DNA of 64,000 bases from Flavobacterium sp. SH_e (GTDB taxonomy: Bacteria > Bacteroidota > Bacteroidia > Flavobacteriales > Flavobacteriaceae), in assembly GCF_025717045.1 (NCBI RefSeq), contig NZ_JAOVZN010000011.1, positions 50,524 through 114,523 on the forward strand, written 5' to 3'. A program made the position numbers and the translations under genes. Numbering within the stretch: the first letter of the stretch is position 1; every line of letters begins with the position of its first letter. This document shows, piece after piece, positions 1 through 8,360 of the stretch. The notes under the pieces are model-generated. The model saw only the letters and a list, made by a program, of their open reading frames with translations. It did not search any database and had not been told where the DNA came from.

Positions 1-83
1 ACTAAACTGAACACTAAAAACTAAAAACTGACCACTGACCACTACATATAAACTAACTACTGACCACTGAATACTAAAATAAA
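1..83. repeat. degenerate short direct repeats upstream of first gene
   Basis: The leader of the first gene is built from loosely repeated units of the type ACTGACCACT and AACTAAAA (for example around 26-43 and 55-70). No promoter or gene was recognised in it. It may be the end of a longer intergenic repeat that begins before the window. Confidence 0.4.
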
Positions 84-1226
84 ATGAGTAACTCTACAAA
101 TGGAAGATTAATTTCTTTAGATGCACTGCGTGGATTTGTAATGTTTTGGATTATGAGTGGCGAACATATTGTTCATGCTCTTGCCAAAGCAGCTCCAATT
201 CCTGTTTTTATCTGGATGTCATCACAATTGCATCATGCAGAATGGAATGGAATTACCTTCTATGATATGATTTTTCCAATATTTTTATTTGTCGCTGGCG
301 TTTCGATGCCTTATTCTTTTGAAAAAAAAATACAGATGGCTGGCGTAAAATCTCCGAAAGATTTACCTGCAGCCGAAAAGCGAAAAATATATTTATCAAT
401 GCTAAGAAGAACCTGTATTTTATTGGTTCTAGGTTTTGTTGTGAATGGATTATTACGATTTGACGGCTTTGATCAGACACGTTTTGCAAGTGTTCTGGGA
501 AGAATTGGACTAGCTTGGTTTTTTGCTGGAATTATTTATTTGAATTTTGATTTTAAAAAACAGCTGATTTGGTTTTTTAGTATTCTGATTGGTTATTACG
601 CAGCAATGAAATGGATTCCGGTACCAGATTTTGGAGCAGGAGTTTTAACCAAAGAGGGTTCATTAGAAGGTTATATTGATCGTCTTTTCTTGCCAGGAAG
701 ATTGCATAGTACAGTTTATGATCCAGAAGGAATATTTTCGACTCTTCCTGCTATTGGAACCGCTTTATTAGGCGTTTTTATCGGAACGTTTTTAAAAGCA
801 AAATGTCCATTTTCGATAAAGGTAAAAATGCTTTTAATGGCTTTAACAGCTGTAGTTTTGATTATTATAGGCTTGATTTGGGATATTAGTTTTCCAATAA
901 ACAAACATTTATGGACGAGTTCTTTTGTATGTTTTGTTGGCGGATTCAGTATTTTGTTTTTTGTCCTTTTTTATGTGATAATCGATTTATTTGGTTTTCA
1001 AAAATGGGCATTTCCTTTAATTTTGATTGGTTCAAATTCTATTCTAATTTACATTGCTGCCGAAGGTTTAGTTGATTTTAAACACACGGCAAATTATGTT
1101 TTTGGTGGACTTATAAATTTCTTGCCACTTATTTGGCAACCTGTTTTCGCCACTTTATCCGTCACGACGGTACAACTTATTTTACTTTACTTTCTATATA
1201 AGAGAAAATGGTTTTTAAAAATTTAG
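84..1226 (+). CDS. DUF5009 / HGSNAT-like multi-pass membrane protein
   Basis: 380-residue polytopic membrane protein with about ten hydrophobic segments. The N-terminus carries the RLISLDALRGF signature (residues 8-18) of the DUF5009/heparan-alpha-glucosaminide N-acetyltransferase-like family. These proteins sit in the inner membrane, and some are proposed to transfer acetyl groups to sugars. In Bacteroidota they are common in polysaccharide utilisation loci, and here the gene lies 54 bp before a sugar symporter and a run of glycosidases. A role in handling imported (perhaps acetylated) sugars follows from that context only; no catalytic assignment can be made from the sequence. The ATG at 84 directly precedes the first conserved motif. 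Confidence 0.8.
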   Translation: MSNSTNGRLISLDALRGFVMFWIMSGEHIVHALAKAAPIPVFIWMSSQLHHAEWNGITFYDMIFPIFLFVAGVSMPYSFEKKIQMAGVKSPKDLPAAEKRKIYLSMLRRTCILLVLGFVVNGLLRFDGFDQTRFASVLGRIGLAWFFAGIIYLNFDFKKQLIWFFSILIGYYAAMKWIPVPDFGAGVLTKEGSLEGYIDRLFLPGRLHSTVYDPEGIFSTLPAIGTALLGVFIGTFLKAKCPFSIKVKMLLMALTAVVLIIIGLIWDISFPINKHLWTSSFVCFVGGFSILFFVLFYVIIDLFGFQKWAFPLILIGSNSILIYIAAEGLVDFKHTANYVFGGLINFLPLIWQPVFATLSVTTVQLILLYFLYKRKWFLKI

Positions 1227-1280
1227 AATTTAAATTTTAAAATACATTTTACTATCTAACCACACAATAACCACAAAATT

Positions 1281-2918
1281 ATGAATGTATTACAAACCGC
1301 AGACTACATTGTTTTCTTTATTTACTTTATCATAGTGACCACCTATGGAATGTATATTTATAGAAGCAAAAAAACTGCCGCAACAAGTTCAAATGAATAT
1401 TTTTTAGCTGAAGGATCGCTTACTTGGTGGGCAATTGGAGCTTCTTTGATTGCTTCTAATATTTCAGCAGAGCACTTTATAGGAATGAGCGGTTCTGGTT
1501 TTGCAATCGGACTCGCAATTGCTTCTTACGAATGGATGTCGGCAGCGACTTTAATTATCGTGGCAATGTTTATTCTGCCAATTTATTTGAAGAATAAGAT
1601 ATTTACCATGCCACAGTTTTTAGCTAAAAGATATAGCGGTACAGTAAGCGCAATTATGGCAATTATCTGGCTGTTAATCTATGTGTTTGTTAATCTTACT
1701 TCAATTATTTATTTAGGTGCTTTAGCTATTTCATCTATAGCTCCTGTAAGTTTTCAGTTTTGTGTCATCGGTTTGAGTTTGTTCTCTGTGATTGTGACTT
1801 TGGGCGGAATGAAAGTAATTGGATACACAGATATGTTTCAAGTTATCGTTTTAATTTTAGGTGGATTAGTAACAACTTATTTAGCCTTGACACTACTTTC
1901 GGATCAGTTTGGTTTTGGAAAAGATATACTAAAAGGACTTGCTGTAATTGCTAAAGAAGCACCAGATCATTTACACATGATATTAGACGAATCCAATCCG
2001 CATTATAATGAATTGCCTGGAATGTCGGTGTTAGTTGGAGGAATGTTAATTAATAATCTAGCATATTGGGGATGTAATCAATATATCGTTCAAAGAGCGT
2101 TAGGAGCCGATTTGAAAACGGCGCGTAAAGGAATTTTATTTGCTGCTTTTCTAAAATTATTAGTTCCTGTTATTGCTGTTTTGCCTGGAATCGCCATGTT
2201 TGTAATGCATGAAAACGGAATGTTTCAGCAGGAAATGGTAGATGCTGCAGGAGTTTTAAAGCCAGACCACGCTTACCCCACTTTAATGAATTTACTTCCA
2301 GCAGGACTAAAAGGTGTGGCGTTAGCAGCTTTAACTGCAGCAATTGTGGCTTCTTTGGCAGGAAAGGCTAACAGTATTTCGACTATTTTTTCGTTAGATA
2401 TTTATAAAAAATATTTCAATTCTCAAGCATCAGAAAAAAAACTGGTTCGTACAGGAAGATGGTGTGTTGTGGTTTGTATGATTATTGCGGCTTTTGTGGC
2501 TCCTGCATTAAAATCATTAGATCAGGCATATCAATTTATACAAGAATACGTTGGATTCTTTTCACCTGGAGTTTTAGCGATTTTCTTGTTAGGAATGTTC
2601 TGGAAAAAAACAACTCCAACTGCTGGATTGGCTGGAGCATTGCTTACTGTGCCAATTGCAGCAATTTTAAAATTCCTGCCAATGTGGACCGAAGGCGCTT
2701 TTCCAGATTATCCTTTCTTAGATAGAATGACTATCGTTTTCTTCATCATTGTATTTATAATGGCTGGAATTAGTATAGCAAAACCAGTTTCTGAAATAGA
2801 ATCTAAAATGCATGAAATTGAAGTTGATAAATCGATGTTTAAAGTGTCTTCGGAATTTATTATAGGTTCTTTTATTATAAGCGGAATATTAGTGGCTTTG
2901 TACACTGTTTTCTGGTAG
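1281..2918 (+). CDS. sodium:solute symporter (SSS/SGLT family)
   Basis: 545-residue inner membrane transporter with about 14 hydrophobic segments and the SSS family pattern: an N-terminal segment ending in SNEYFLAEGSLTWWAIGAS, then the GCNQYIVQRALGA motif near residue 265. It resembles the SGLT branch that couples sugar uptake to sodium. Lying between the DUF5009 gene (54 bp gap) and pectin-degrading enzymes, it probably imports a monosaccharide released by them (galacturonate, arabinose, fucose or galactose); the exact substrate cannot be read from the sequence. Length is normal for the family. Confidence 0.88.
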   Translation: MNVLQTADYIVFFIYFIIVTTYGMYIYRSKKTAATSSNEYFLAEGSLTWWAIGASLIASNISAEHFIGMSGSGFAIGLAIASYEWMSAATLIIVAMFILPIYLKNKIFTMPQFLAKRYSGTVSAIMAIIWLLIYVFVNLTSIIYLGALAISSIAPVSFQFCVIGLSLFSVIVTLGGMKVIGYTDMFQVIVLILGGLVTTYLALTLLSDQFGFGKDILKGLAVIAKEAPDHLHMILDESNPHYNELPGMSVLVGGMLINNLAYWGCNQYIVQRALGADLKTARKGILFAAFLKLLVPVIAVLPGIAMFVMHENGMFQQEMVDAAGVLKPDHAYPTLMNLLPAGLKGVALAALTAAIVASLAGKANSISTIFSLDIYKKYFNSQASEKKLVRTGRWCVVVCMIIAAFVAPALKSLDQAYQFIQEYVGFFSPGVLAIFLLGMFWKKTTPTAGLAGALLTVPIAAILKFLPMWTEGAFPDYPFLDRMTIVFFIIVFIMAGISIAKPVSEIESKMHEIEVDKSMFKVSSEFIIGSFIISGILVALYTVFW

Positions 2919-2924
2919 TTTTTG

Positions 2925-3065
2925 TTTTACCGCAAAGACACAAAGGCACGAAGTTTTATTTAAAAAGAAAATCTTAGAAATTGCTCAAAAATACGCGAAG
3001 ACATAAAGTTTATTGGAAAAGAAAATGCTAAAAAAACTTAACGGCTTAGTGTCTTTGTGGCAAAA
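2925..3065. repeat. intergenic inverted-repeat element, CACAAAGRC family, copy 1
   Basis: Fills the gap between the symporter and the first GH28 gene. The left arm (2925-2957) contains CGCAAAGACACAAAGGCACG. The right arm (3033-3065) contains its imperfect reverse complement, ending TGTCTTTGTGGCAAAA. A third arm-like stretch lies near 2990-3012. The same arms recur at 4612-4743. RNA from either strand could fold into a long imperfect hairpin. Confidence 0.8.
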
Positions 3066-3078
3066 AACATAAATAGAA

Positions 3079-4608
3079 ATGAAAAGAAATTTTATAATCA
3101 CGCTGTTAACTTTTTGTATTTCCTTAACCGTTTCGGCACAGAAAGCATTTGACATTAAAAAATACGGCGCTGTTGGAGATGGCAAAACATTAAACACAAA
3201 AGCGATTCAAAAAGCAATTGACGCAGCAAATAAAAGCAAAGGAGGAAAAGTTGTTTTTTCTAAAGGAACATTTCTGTCTGGAAGTATTATTTTAAAAAAT
3301 AATGTTGAGTTGTTTTTTGAAGACGGAGCCATTTTGTTAGGTAGTACAAATCCAGAAGATTATCCAAAATATGAAGGAATTCGAGCTTTAATTATTGCTA
3401 ATGAATCTAAAAATATTGCCGTAAATGGAAACGGAATTATTGACGGACAAGGTAGGGAATTGGCTTTAGCAATTGATTCTCTCCATCATACAGGTGTTCG
3501 GATTGATCCAAAATACAATTACAGAAGAATGCGTCCTGAAGATGGAAGAGGAAAATTGATTTCGTTTGTAAAGTGCGATTCGATTACGATGACTCATATT
3601 ACATTAAAAAACAGTCCAGGCTGGACACAATGTTTTAGAGAATGTAAAAACATTGTAATTGATTTTATGAAAGTGGAAAGCCGCGCGTATTGGAACAATG
3701 ACGGAATTGACCTTGACGGTTGTGAAAATGCTCGAATTACAAATTGTAATGTAAACGCAGCAGACGACGGAATCTGTTTAAAATCTGAAATTCCGGGGTT
3801 ACACAATAACAATATTTACATTGGAAATTGTACCATTCGATCAAGTGCCAATGCTGTAAAATTTGGAACAGGTTCTTATGGAAGTTTTAAAAACGTAACA
3901 ATAGAAAATATCAAAGTTTTTGACACATTCAGATCAGCGGTTGCTATTGAATCTGTTGACGGTGCAGAAATTGAAAATATCAAAGTTTCGGATATAACTG
4001 CCGTAAATACAGGAAATGCAATCTTGATTCGTTTAGGTCATAGAAATGGAGATAAACCGGGTTATATTAAAAATGTATCGGTTAAAAATGTAAAAGCGCA
4101 GATTCCGTTTGGACGTCCTGATATTGATTATGATATGCGCGGACCAGAAGTCGATTATTTCCACAATCCATTTCCGTCTTCTATTGCCGGAATTCCGGGG
4201 CATTTAATAGAAAATGTGACTTTAGAAAATATCGAAATTGTTTATCCAGGAAGAGCTTCAAAAGGAATGGCGTATCATCCTTTAAGCCGATTAAAAGATG
4301 TAAAAGAAAACATCAACGGATATCCTGAATTTACCATGTTTGGTGAATTGCCTTCTTGGGGATTCTATGTTCGTCACGTAAACGGAATAGAAATGAAAAA
4401 CATAAAATTGGTTTTAGACAAAGAAGATTTCCGTCCAGCTTTTGTTTTTGATGATGTTAAAAATCTGACTATGAAAGGGATTGATGTTCCTTCAGATAAA
4501 ATCAATCAAATCATTTTTAAAGATGTTTCATCAAGTAATTTGGATAGCGAATCTTTAAAACGAAAAATAGAACCAGAGCAAAATAAATTTGAATTGCCAG
4601 CTCGTTAA
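3079..4608 (+). CDS. glycoside hydrolase family 28 (polygalacturonase-like), exported
   Basis: 509 residues with a cleavable signal peptide (residues 1-20, ending TVSAQ) and a pectate-lyase-type beta-helix. The start of the fold is the usual DIKKYGAVGDGKT. Catalytic GH28 motifs are visible: NNDGIDLDG (206-214, with D208) and ADDGICLK (228-235, with D229 and D230). The third motif is GTGSYG rather than the classical GHG, as in exo-acting or rhamnogalacturonan-active members. It should hydrolyse galacturonic acid linkages in pectin in the periplasm. Its N-terminus closely resembles that of the next gene, so the two are tandem paralogs. Confidence 0.9.
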   Translation: MKRNFIITLLTFCISLTVSAQKAFDIKKYGAVGDGKTLNTKAIQKAIDAANKSKGGKVVFSKGTFLSGSIILKNNVELFFEDGAILLGSTNPEDYPKYEGIRALIIANESKNIAVNGNGIIDGQGRELALAIDSLHHTGVRIDPKYNYRRMRPEDGRGKLISFVKCDSITMTHITLKNSPGWTQCFRECKNIVIDFMKVESRAYWNNDGIDLDGCENARITNCNVNAADDGICLKSEIPGLHNNNIYIGNCTIRSSANAVKFGTGSYGSFKNVTIENIKVFDTFRSAVAIESVDGAEIENIKVSDITAVNTGNAILIRLGHRNGDKPGYIKNVSVKNVKAQIPFGRPDIDYDMRGPEVDYFHNPFPSSIAGIPGHLIENVTLENIEIVYPGRASKGMAYHPLSRLKDVKENINGYPEFTMFGELPSWGFYVRHVNGIEMKNIKLVLDKEDFRPAFVFDDVKNLTMKGIDVPSDKINQIIFKDVSSSNLDSESLKRKIEPEQNKFELPAR

Positions 4609-4611
4609 GAG

Positions 4612-4743
4612 TTTGCCACAAAGGCACAAAGACGCAAAGTTTTATTCAAAAAAAACTTAAATAGAAAACTTTGCTACTCTCCGTCTTTGTGAGATTTAAA
4701 AAAAAATAAAAAAAACTTAATGCCTTTGAGTCTTTGTGGCATA
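4612..4743. repeat. intergenic inverted-repeat element, CACAAAGRC family, copy 2
   Basis: Sits between the two GH28 genes. Left arm 4612-4643 (GCCACAAAGGCACAAAGACG), right arm 4712-4743, which is its imperfect reverse complement (CTTTGAGTCTTTGTGGCA). An internal arm-like stretch lies near 4670-4692. It overlaps an upstream in-frame ATG of the next gene (4720), which argues that the real start is further downstream. Confidence 0.8.
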
Positions 4744-4758
4744 AAAAAAATAAAAAAC

Positions 4759-6198
4759 ATGAAAAAGAAATCTATAATCGCGCTCATCATTTTCTGCCTT
4801 TCGTTAACTGTTTCTGCACAGAAAATCTACGATGTTAAAAAATACGGAGCAAAAGGAGACGGAAAAACGAATGATGCCGCAGCCATTCAAAAAGCAATTG
4901 ATGAATGCAGTAAAACAGGTGGAAGAGTACTAATTCCCGCGCCGTTTACTTTTTTGGCAGGACCAATTGATGTAAAATCAAAAGTAGATTTGCATATTGA
5001 AGCCGGGGCAAAATTATTGGCGAGTCCAGATGAAAAACTCTATACAAAAAGCGCTTTCAGAACAAATCCAGGTGAAGGAACGATTTGGCTCGGAGGAGAA
5101 AATATTGAAGATTTTACCATTAGCGGAAGCGGAAAAATTGACGGAAATGGAATCTCATTTATGGGCGCAGAAGAAGATGATGCGTATGTTTTAAAACCAT
5201 TTAATGTATTAGATCCGAGACCTCACGTATTGACGATTATTGGAGGAAAAAATATCAGAATCAAAGATGTTCATATCGGAAATTCAGCATATTGGACAGT
5301 TCATTTGGTTGGTTGTAACGATGTTGTAATCAGCGGAATTACTTTGCTGAACAGTTTAAAAGTTCGTAATAGTGACGGGATAGATTTGGATCATTCTAAA
5401 AATGTTAGAATTAGTGATTGTTATATAGAAAGTGGCGACGATTGCATTTGTTTGAAAAACCGTAGAGAATTTGAAGAATTTGGTGCTTGCGAAAATATAA
5501 CGGTTACCAATTGCACGATGACAAGCAGCAGTTGTGCCATTAAAATTGGTTCAGAAAATATGGATGCGATTAGACAAGTGGTTTTCAATAACTGTATTAT
5601 TAAAAACAGTAATCGCGCTTTAGGAATTCAAAATCGTGATGAAGGAACTGTGAGTGATGTAATTTTTTCAAACATTATTATTGAAAGTAAATTAAACACC
5701 GATACTTGGTGGGGAAAAGCAGAGCCGATTTATGTAACGGCTTTCAGCAGAGCAAAAATAAATCATAAAGATGCAAATTGGCGTTTTCCAAAAGGAGCGA
5801 CAGAAGGAAAAGTAGGTGAAATTAAGAATATTTATTTCTCGAATATTCAATGTACAGGAGAAAATGGTGTGTTTGTAAGCGGAGAATCTAAAGATAAAAT
5901 CAAGAATATTGTTTTTGAAAATGTGAGTGTTTTTATAGACAAGATAACTTCTTTTCCTGGCGGATTATACGACAGACGCCCAGCAAATGTTGATGGTTTT
6001 GTAAAAGGAAGCACTTCAGGTTTTTATTTTGATACTGCCGAAAGCATTAAAGTTCAGAATTGCACGGTGCAATGGGGAAAAAACAAACCTGAATATTTTA
6101 AATATGCCGTTGAAAGTAAAAATGTTGATGTTTTAAAAGTGATTAATTTAGATGGAGATTCGGCTTTTCCAAATAAGTACGAGGCAGTTAAGAAATAA
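4759..6198 (+). CDS. glycoside hydrolase family 28 (polygalacturonase-like), exported
   Basis: 479 residues when started at 4759, where a signal peptide begins (MKKKSIIALI, ending TVSAQ). An in-frame ATG at 4720 would add 13 residues encoded by the intergenic repeat and spoil the signal peptide. GH28 motifs: NSDGIDLDHS (204-213) and GDDCICLK (226-233). The N-terminal 35 residues nearly match the preceding GH28 gene, which points to tandem duplication, but the inserts downstream differ, so the two probably cut different linkages in the same pectin. Family assignment is firm; the substrate is inferred. Confidence 0.9.
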   Translation: MKKKSIIALIIFCLSLTVSAQKIYDVKKYGAKGDGKTNDAAAIQKAIDECSKTGGRVLIPAPFTFLAGPIDVKSKVDLHIEAGAKLLASPDEKLYTKSAFRTNPGEGTIWLGGENIEDFTISGSGKIDGNGISFMGAEEDDAYVLKPFNVLDPRPHVLTIIGGKNIRIKDVHIGNSAYWTVHLVGCNDVVISGITLLNSLKVRNSDGIDLDHSKNVRISDCYIESGDDCICLKNRREFEEFGACENITVTNCTMTSSSCAIKIGSENMDAIRQVVFNNCIIKNSNRALGIQNRDEGTVSDVIFSNIIIESKLNTDTWWGKAEPIYVTAFSRAKINHKDANWRFPKGATEGKVGEIKNIYFSNIQCTGENGVFVSGESKDKIKNIVFENVSVFIDKITSFPGGLYDRRPANVDGFVKGSTSGFYFDTAESIKVQNCTVQWGKNKPEYFKYAVESKNVDVLKVINLDGDSAFPNKYEAVKK

Positions 6199-6328
6199 TT
6201 TATTCTTTTAGAAAAATTTATAAGTGTAGAATTCACAATAAAATTTAGCGATGTGATACTTTTAAAACTTTCAAGATAAACTTTAAAAAGATTAATTAAT
6301 ATATTGCAAGTACATTCTCAATACAAAA

Positions 6329-6358
6329 ACAATACAATACAATACAATACAATACAAT
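6329..6358 (+). repeat. pentanucleotide tandem repeat (AATAC)n abutting a start codon
   Basis: Six near-perfect AATAC/CAATA units run straight into the ATG of the GH51 gene at 6357. The unit occupies the place of a ribosome binding region. Change in copy number by slippage would alter leader length without touching the reading frame. Confidence 0.85.
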
Positions 6359-8336
6359 GAAAACAAACATAGTTTCAACATTATTCATAGGAGGTTTACT
6401 ATTTACTAGTAGTTATGGTAATGCTCAAAAAACGACTTTAGAAGTTGATGCTTCAAAAACTGTTGCTAAAATTCAGCCAACGATGTTCGGTTTGTTTTTT
6501 GAAGACATCAATTTTGCCGCAGATGGAGGATTATACGCCGAAATGATTAAAAACAGATCTTTTGAATTTGATAAACCTTTAATGGGATGGGAGCAGCCTA
6601 AATCGAACAGATCTTCGATGAATAAAGAATCCGGAATGGCTTTGCCAGTTAGCATAGCTGCAAATAATACTAATTTTTGCAGAGTTGAAATCAATAATGA
6701 CAAAGGGTATGCTTTAATAAATGAAGGTTTCAGAGGAATGGGAGTGAAGAAAGACGCCAAATACAATCTTTCTTTGAAAGCTGCGAATCCTAATGGCGCA
6801 ATCAAAAAAATCATTGTTCAATTAATAGATAAAGATCAAAAGATAATTGGAGAAACGAGTATTGTTCCAAAATCAGAACAATGGACAAATTATACAGCAC
6901 AAATTATTGGTACACAAACAGAAGCAAAAGCAAAACTAAAACTGACTTTTGAAGGAACGGGAACGATTGATTTAGATATGATTTCGTTGTTTCCTGAAGA
7001 TACTTGGAAAGGAAGAAAAAATGGACTTAGAAAAGATCTTGTACAATTATTATATGATGTAAAACCTGGTTTTTTACGTTTTCCTGGCGGTTGTATTGTT
7101 GAAGGAAGAACACTTTCTGATCGTTACCAATGGAAAAAATCGGTTGGAAATGTAGATGAAAGAGAAACAAAGATGAACCGTTGGAATGTCGAATTCAATC
7201 ACAAGCAAACTCCTGATTATTTTCAAAGCTTCGGATTAGGATTTTACGAATATTTCCAGCTTTCTGAAGATATTGGAGCAGAACCTTTGCCAATTTTAAG
7301 CTGTGGAATGGCTTGTCAATATAACACAGGAGAATTAGCTTCTATGGATGAATTGGATCCATACATTCAAGACGCTTTAGATTTGATCGAATTTGCTAAT
7401 GGTGCTGTTACGACAACTTGGGGAAAAATCCGCTCGGCTATGGGACATCCTAAACCATTTAATTTAAAATATATTGGAGTTGGAAACGAACAGTGGGGAG
7501 CAGACTATATTGAAAGATACAAGGTTTTTGAAAAAGCAATCAAAGCAAAATATCCAAATATCATCATAGTTTCTGGAAGTGGGCCTTCGCCAAAAGGAGA
7601 ACATTTTGATTATGCTATGGCTGAACTTAAAAAGTTGAATGCAGAATTGGTTGACGAACATTATTATGAAAGTCCGAAATGGTTTAGAGAAAATGCCGGT
7701 CGTTACGATAATTATGATAGAAAAGGGCCAAAAATATTTGCTGGAGAATATGCGGCGCAAAGTGTTTCAGGAGCGAATCCTAATAATAGAAACAATTGGG
7801 AATGTGCATTTTCTGAAGCCGCTTTTATGACAGGATTAGAAAGAAATGCAGAAGTAGTTCAATTATCGTCTTACGCTCCTTTAATGGCTCATGAAGATGC
7901 TTGGCAATGGACACCAGATATGATTTGGTTTAATAATTTAGAATCTTACGGTTCAGCTAATTATTATGTACAGCAATTATTTTCAACCAACAAAGGAACA
8001 GATTTGTTGAAGATTACAAAAGATGGAAAAGCGTTAATTGGTCAAAATGATTTATATGCGTCAGCTGTAAAAGATGTTAACAGCAAAGAGATTATTGTGA
8101 AATTGGTTAATACAGCTTCAGAAAGTCAAGAAATTAGCATAGATTTAAAAGGAGCAAAATTAGGTTCAAAAGGTTCGATTATAAGATTGTCAAGTCCAAA
8201 TACGCAAGACGAAAATACTTTTGCTGAACCGAAAAAAATTACTCCAAAACAAAGCGAATATAAAATCACAAAAGGAAATCAGCAATTGAGTCTTCCTGCG
8301 TATTCTGTTACTGTTTTGAAATTGAAAATCAATTAA
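6357..8336 (+). CDS. alpha-L-arabinofuranosidase, glycoside hydrolase family 51
   Basis: 659 residues: signal peptide (about 1-23, ending GNAQ), the start of a TIM barrel (FGLFFEDINFAADGG, 44-58), an inserted CBM4-like beta-sandwich (about 100-215), the rest of the catalytic barrel and a C-terminal beta domain. The acid/base is Glu378 in GVGNEQWG and the nucleophile Glu464 in FAGEYAAQ, both in the standard GH51 setting. The enzyme removes arabinofuranosyl residues, as found on rhamnogalacturonan I side chains, which fits the pectin context. It is followed after 24 bp by the GH95 gene. Confidence 0.92.
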   Translation: MKTNIVSTLFIGGLLFTSSYGNAQKTTLEVDASKTVAKIQPTMFGLFFEDINFAADGGLYAEMIKNRSFEFDKPLMGWEQPKSNRSSMNKESGMALPVSIAANNTNFCRVEINNDKGYALINEGFRGMGVKKDAKYNLSLKAANPNGAIKKIIVQLIDKDQKIIGETSIVPKSEQWTNYTAQIIGTQTEAKAKLKLTFEGTGTIDLDMISLFPEDTWKGRKNGLRKDLVQLLYDVKPGFLRFPGGCIVEGRTLSDRYQWKKSVGNVDERETKMNRWNVEFNHKQTPDYFQSFGLGFYEYFQLSEDIGAEPLPILSCGMACQYNTGELASMDELDPYIQDALDLIEFANGAVTTTWGKIRSAMGHPKPFNLKYIGVGNEQWGADYIERYKVFEKAIKAKYPNIIIVSGSGPSPKGEHFDYAMAELKKLNAELVDEHYYESPKWFRENAGRYDNYDRKGPKIFAGEYAAQSVSGANPNNRNNWECAFSEAAFMTGLERNAEVVQLSSYAPLMAHEDAWQWTPDMIWFNNLESYGSANYYVQQLFSTNKGTDLLKITKDGKALIGQNDLYASAVKDVNSKEIIVKLVNTASESQEISIDLKGAKLGSKGSIIRLSSPNTQDENTFAEPKKITPKQSEYKITKGNQQLSLPAYSVTVLKLKIN

Positions 8337-8360
8337 TTGTGAATTATTAATTAAGATACC

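Noticed and set aside
4720..4758. Upstream ATG of the second GH28 gene
   Set aside because: It lies in the intergenic repeat, and the 13 added residues would displace the clear signal peptide starting at 4759.
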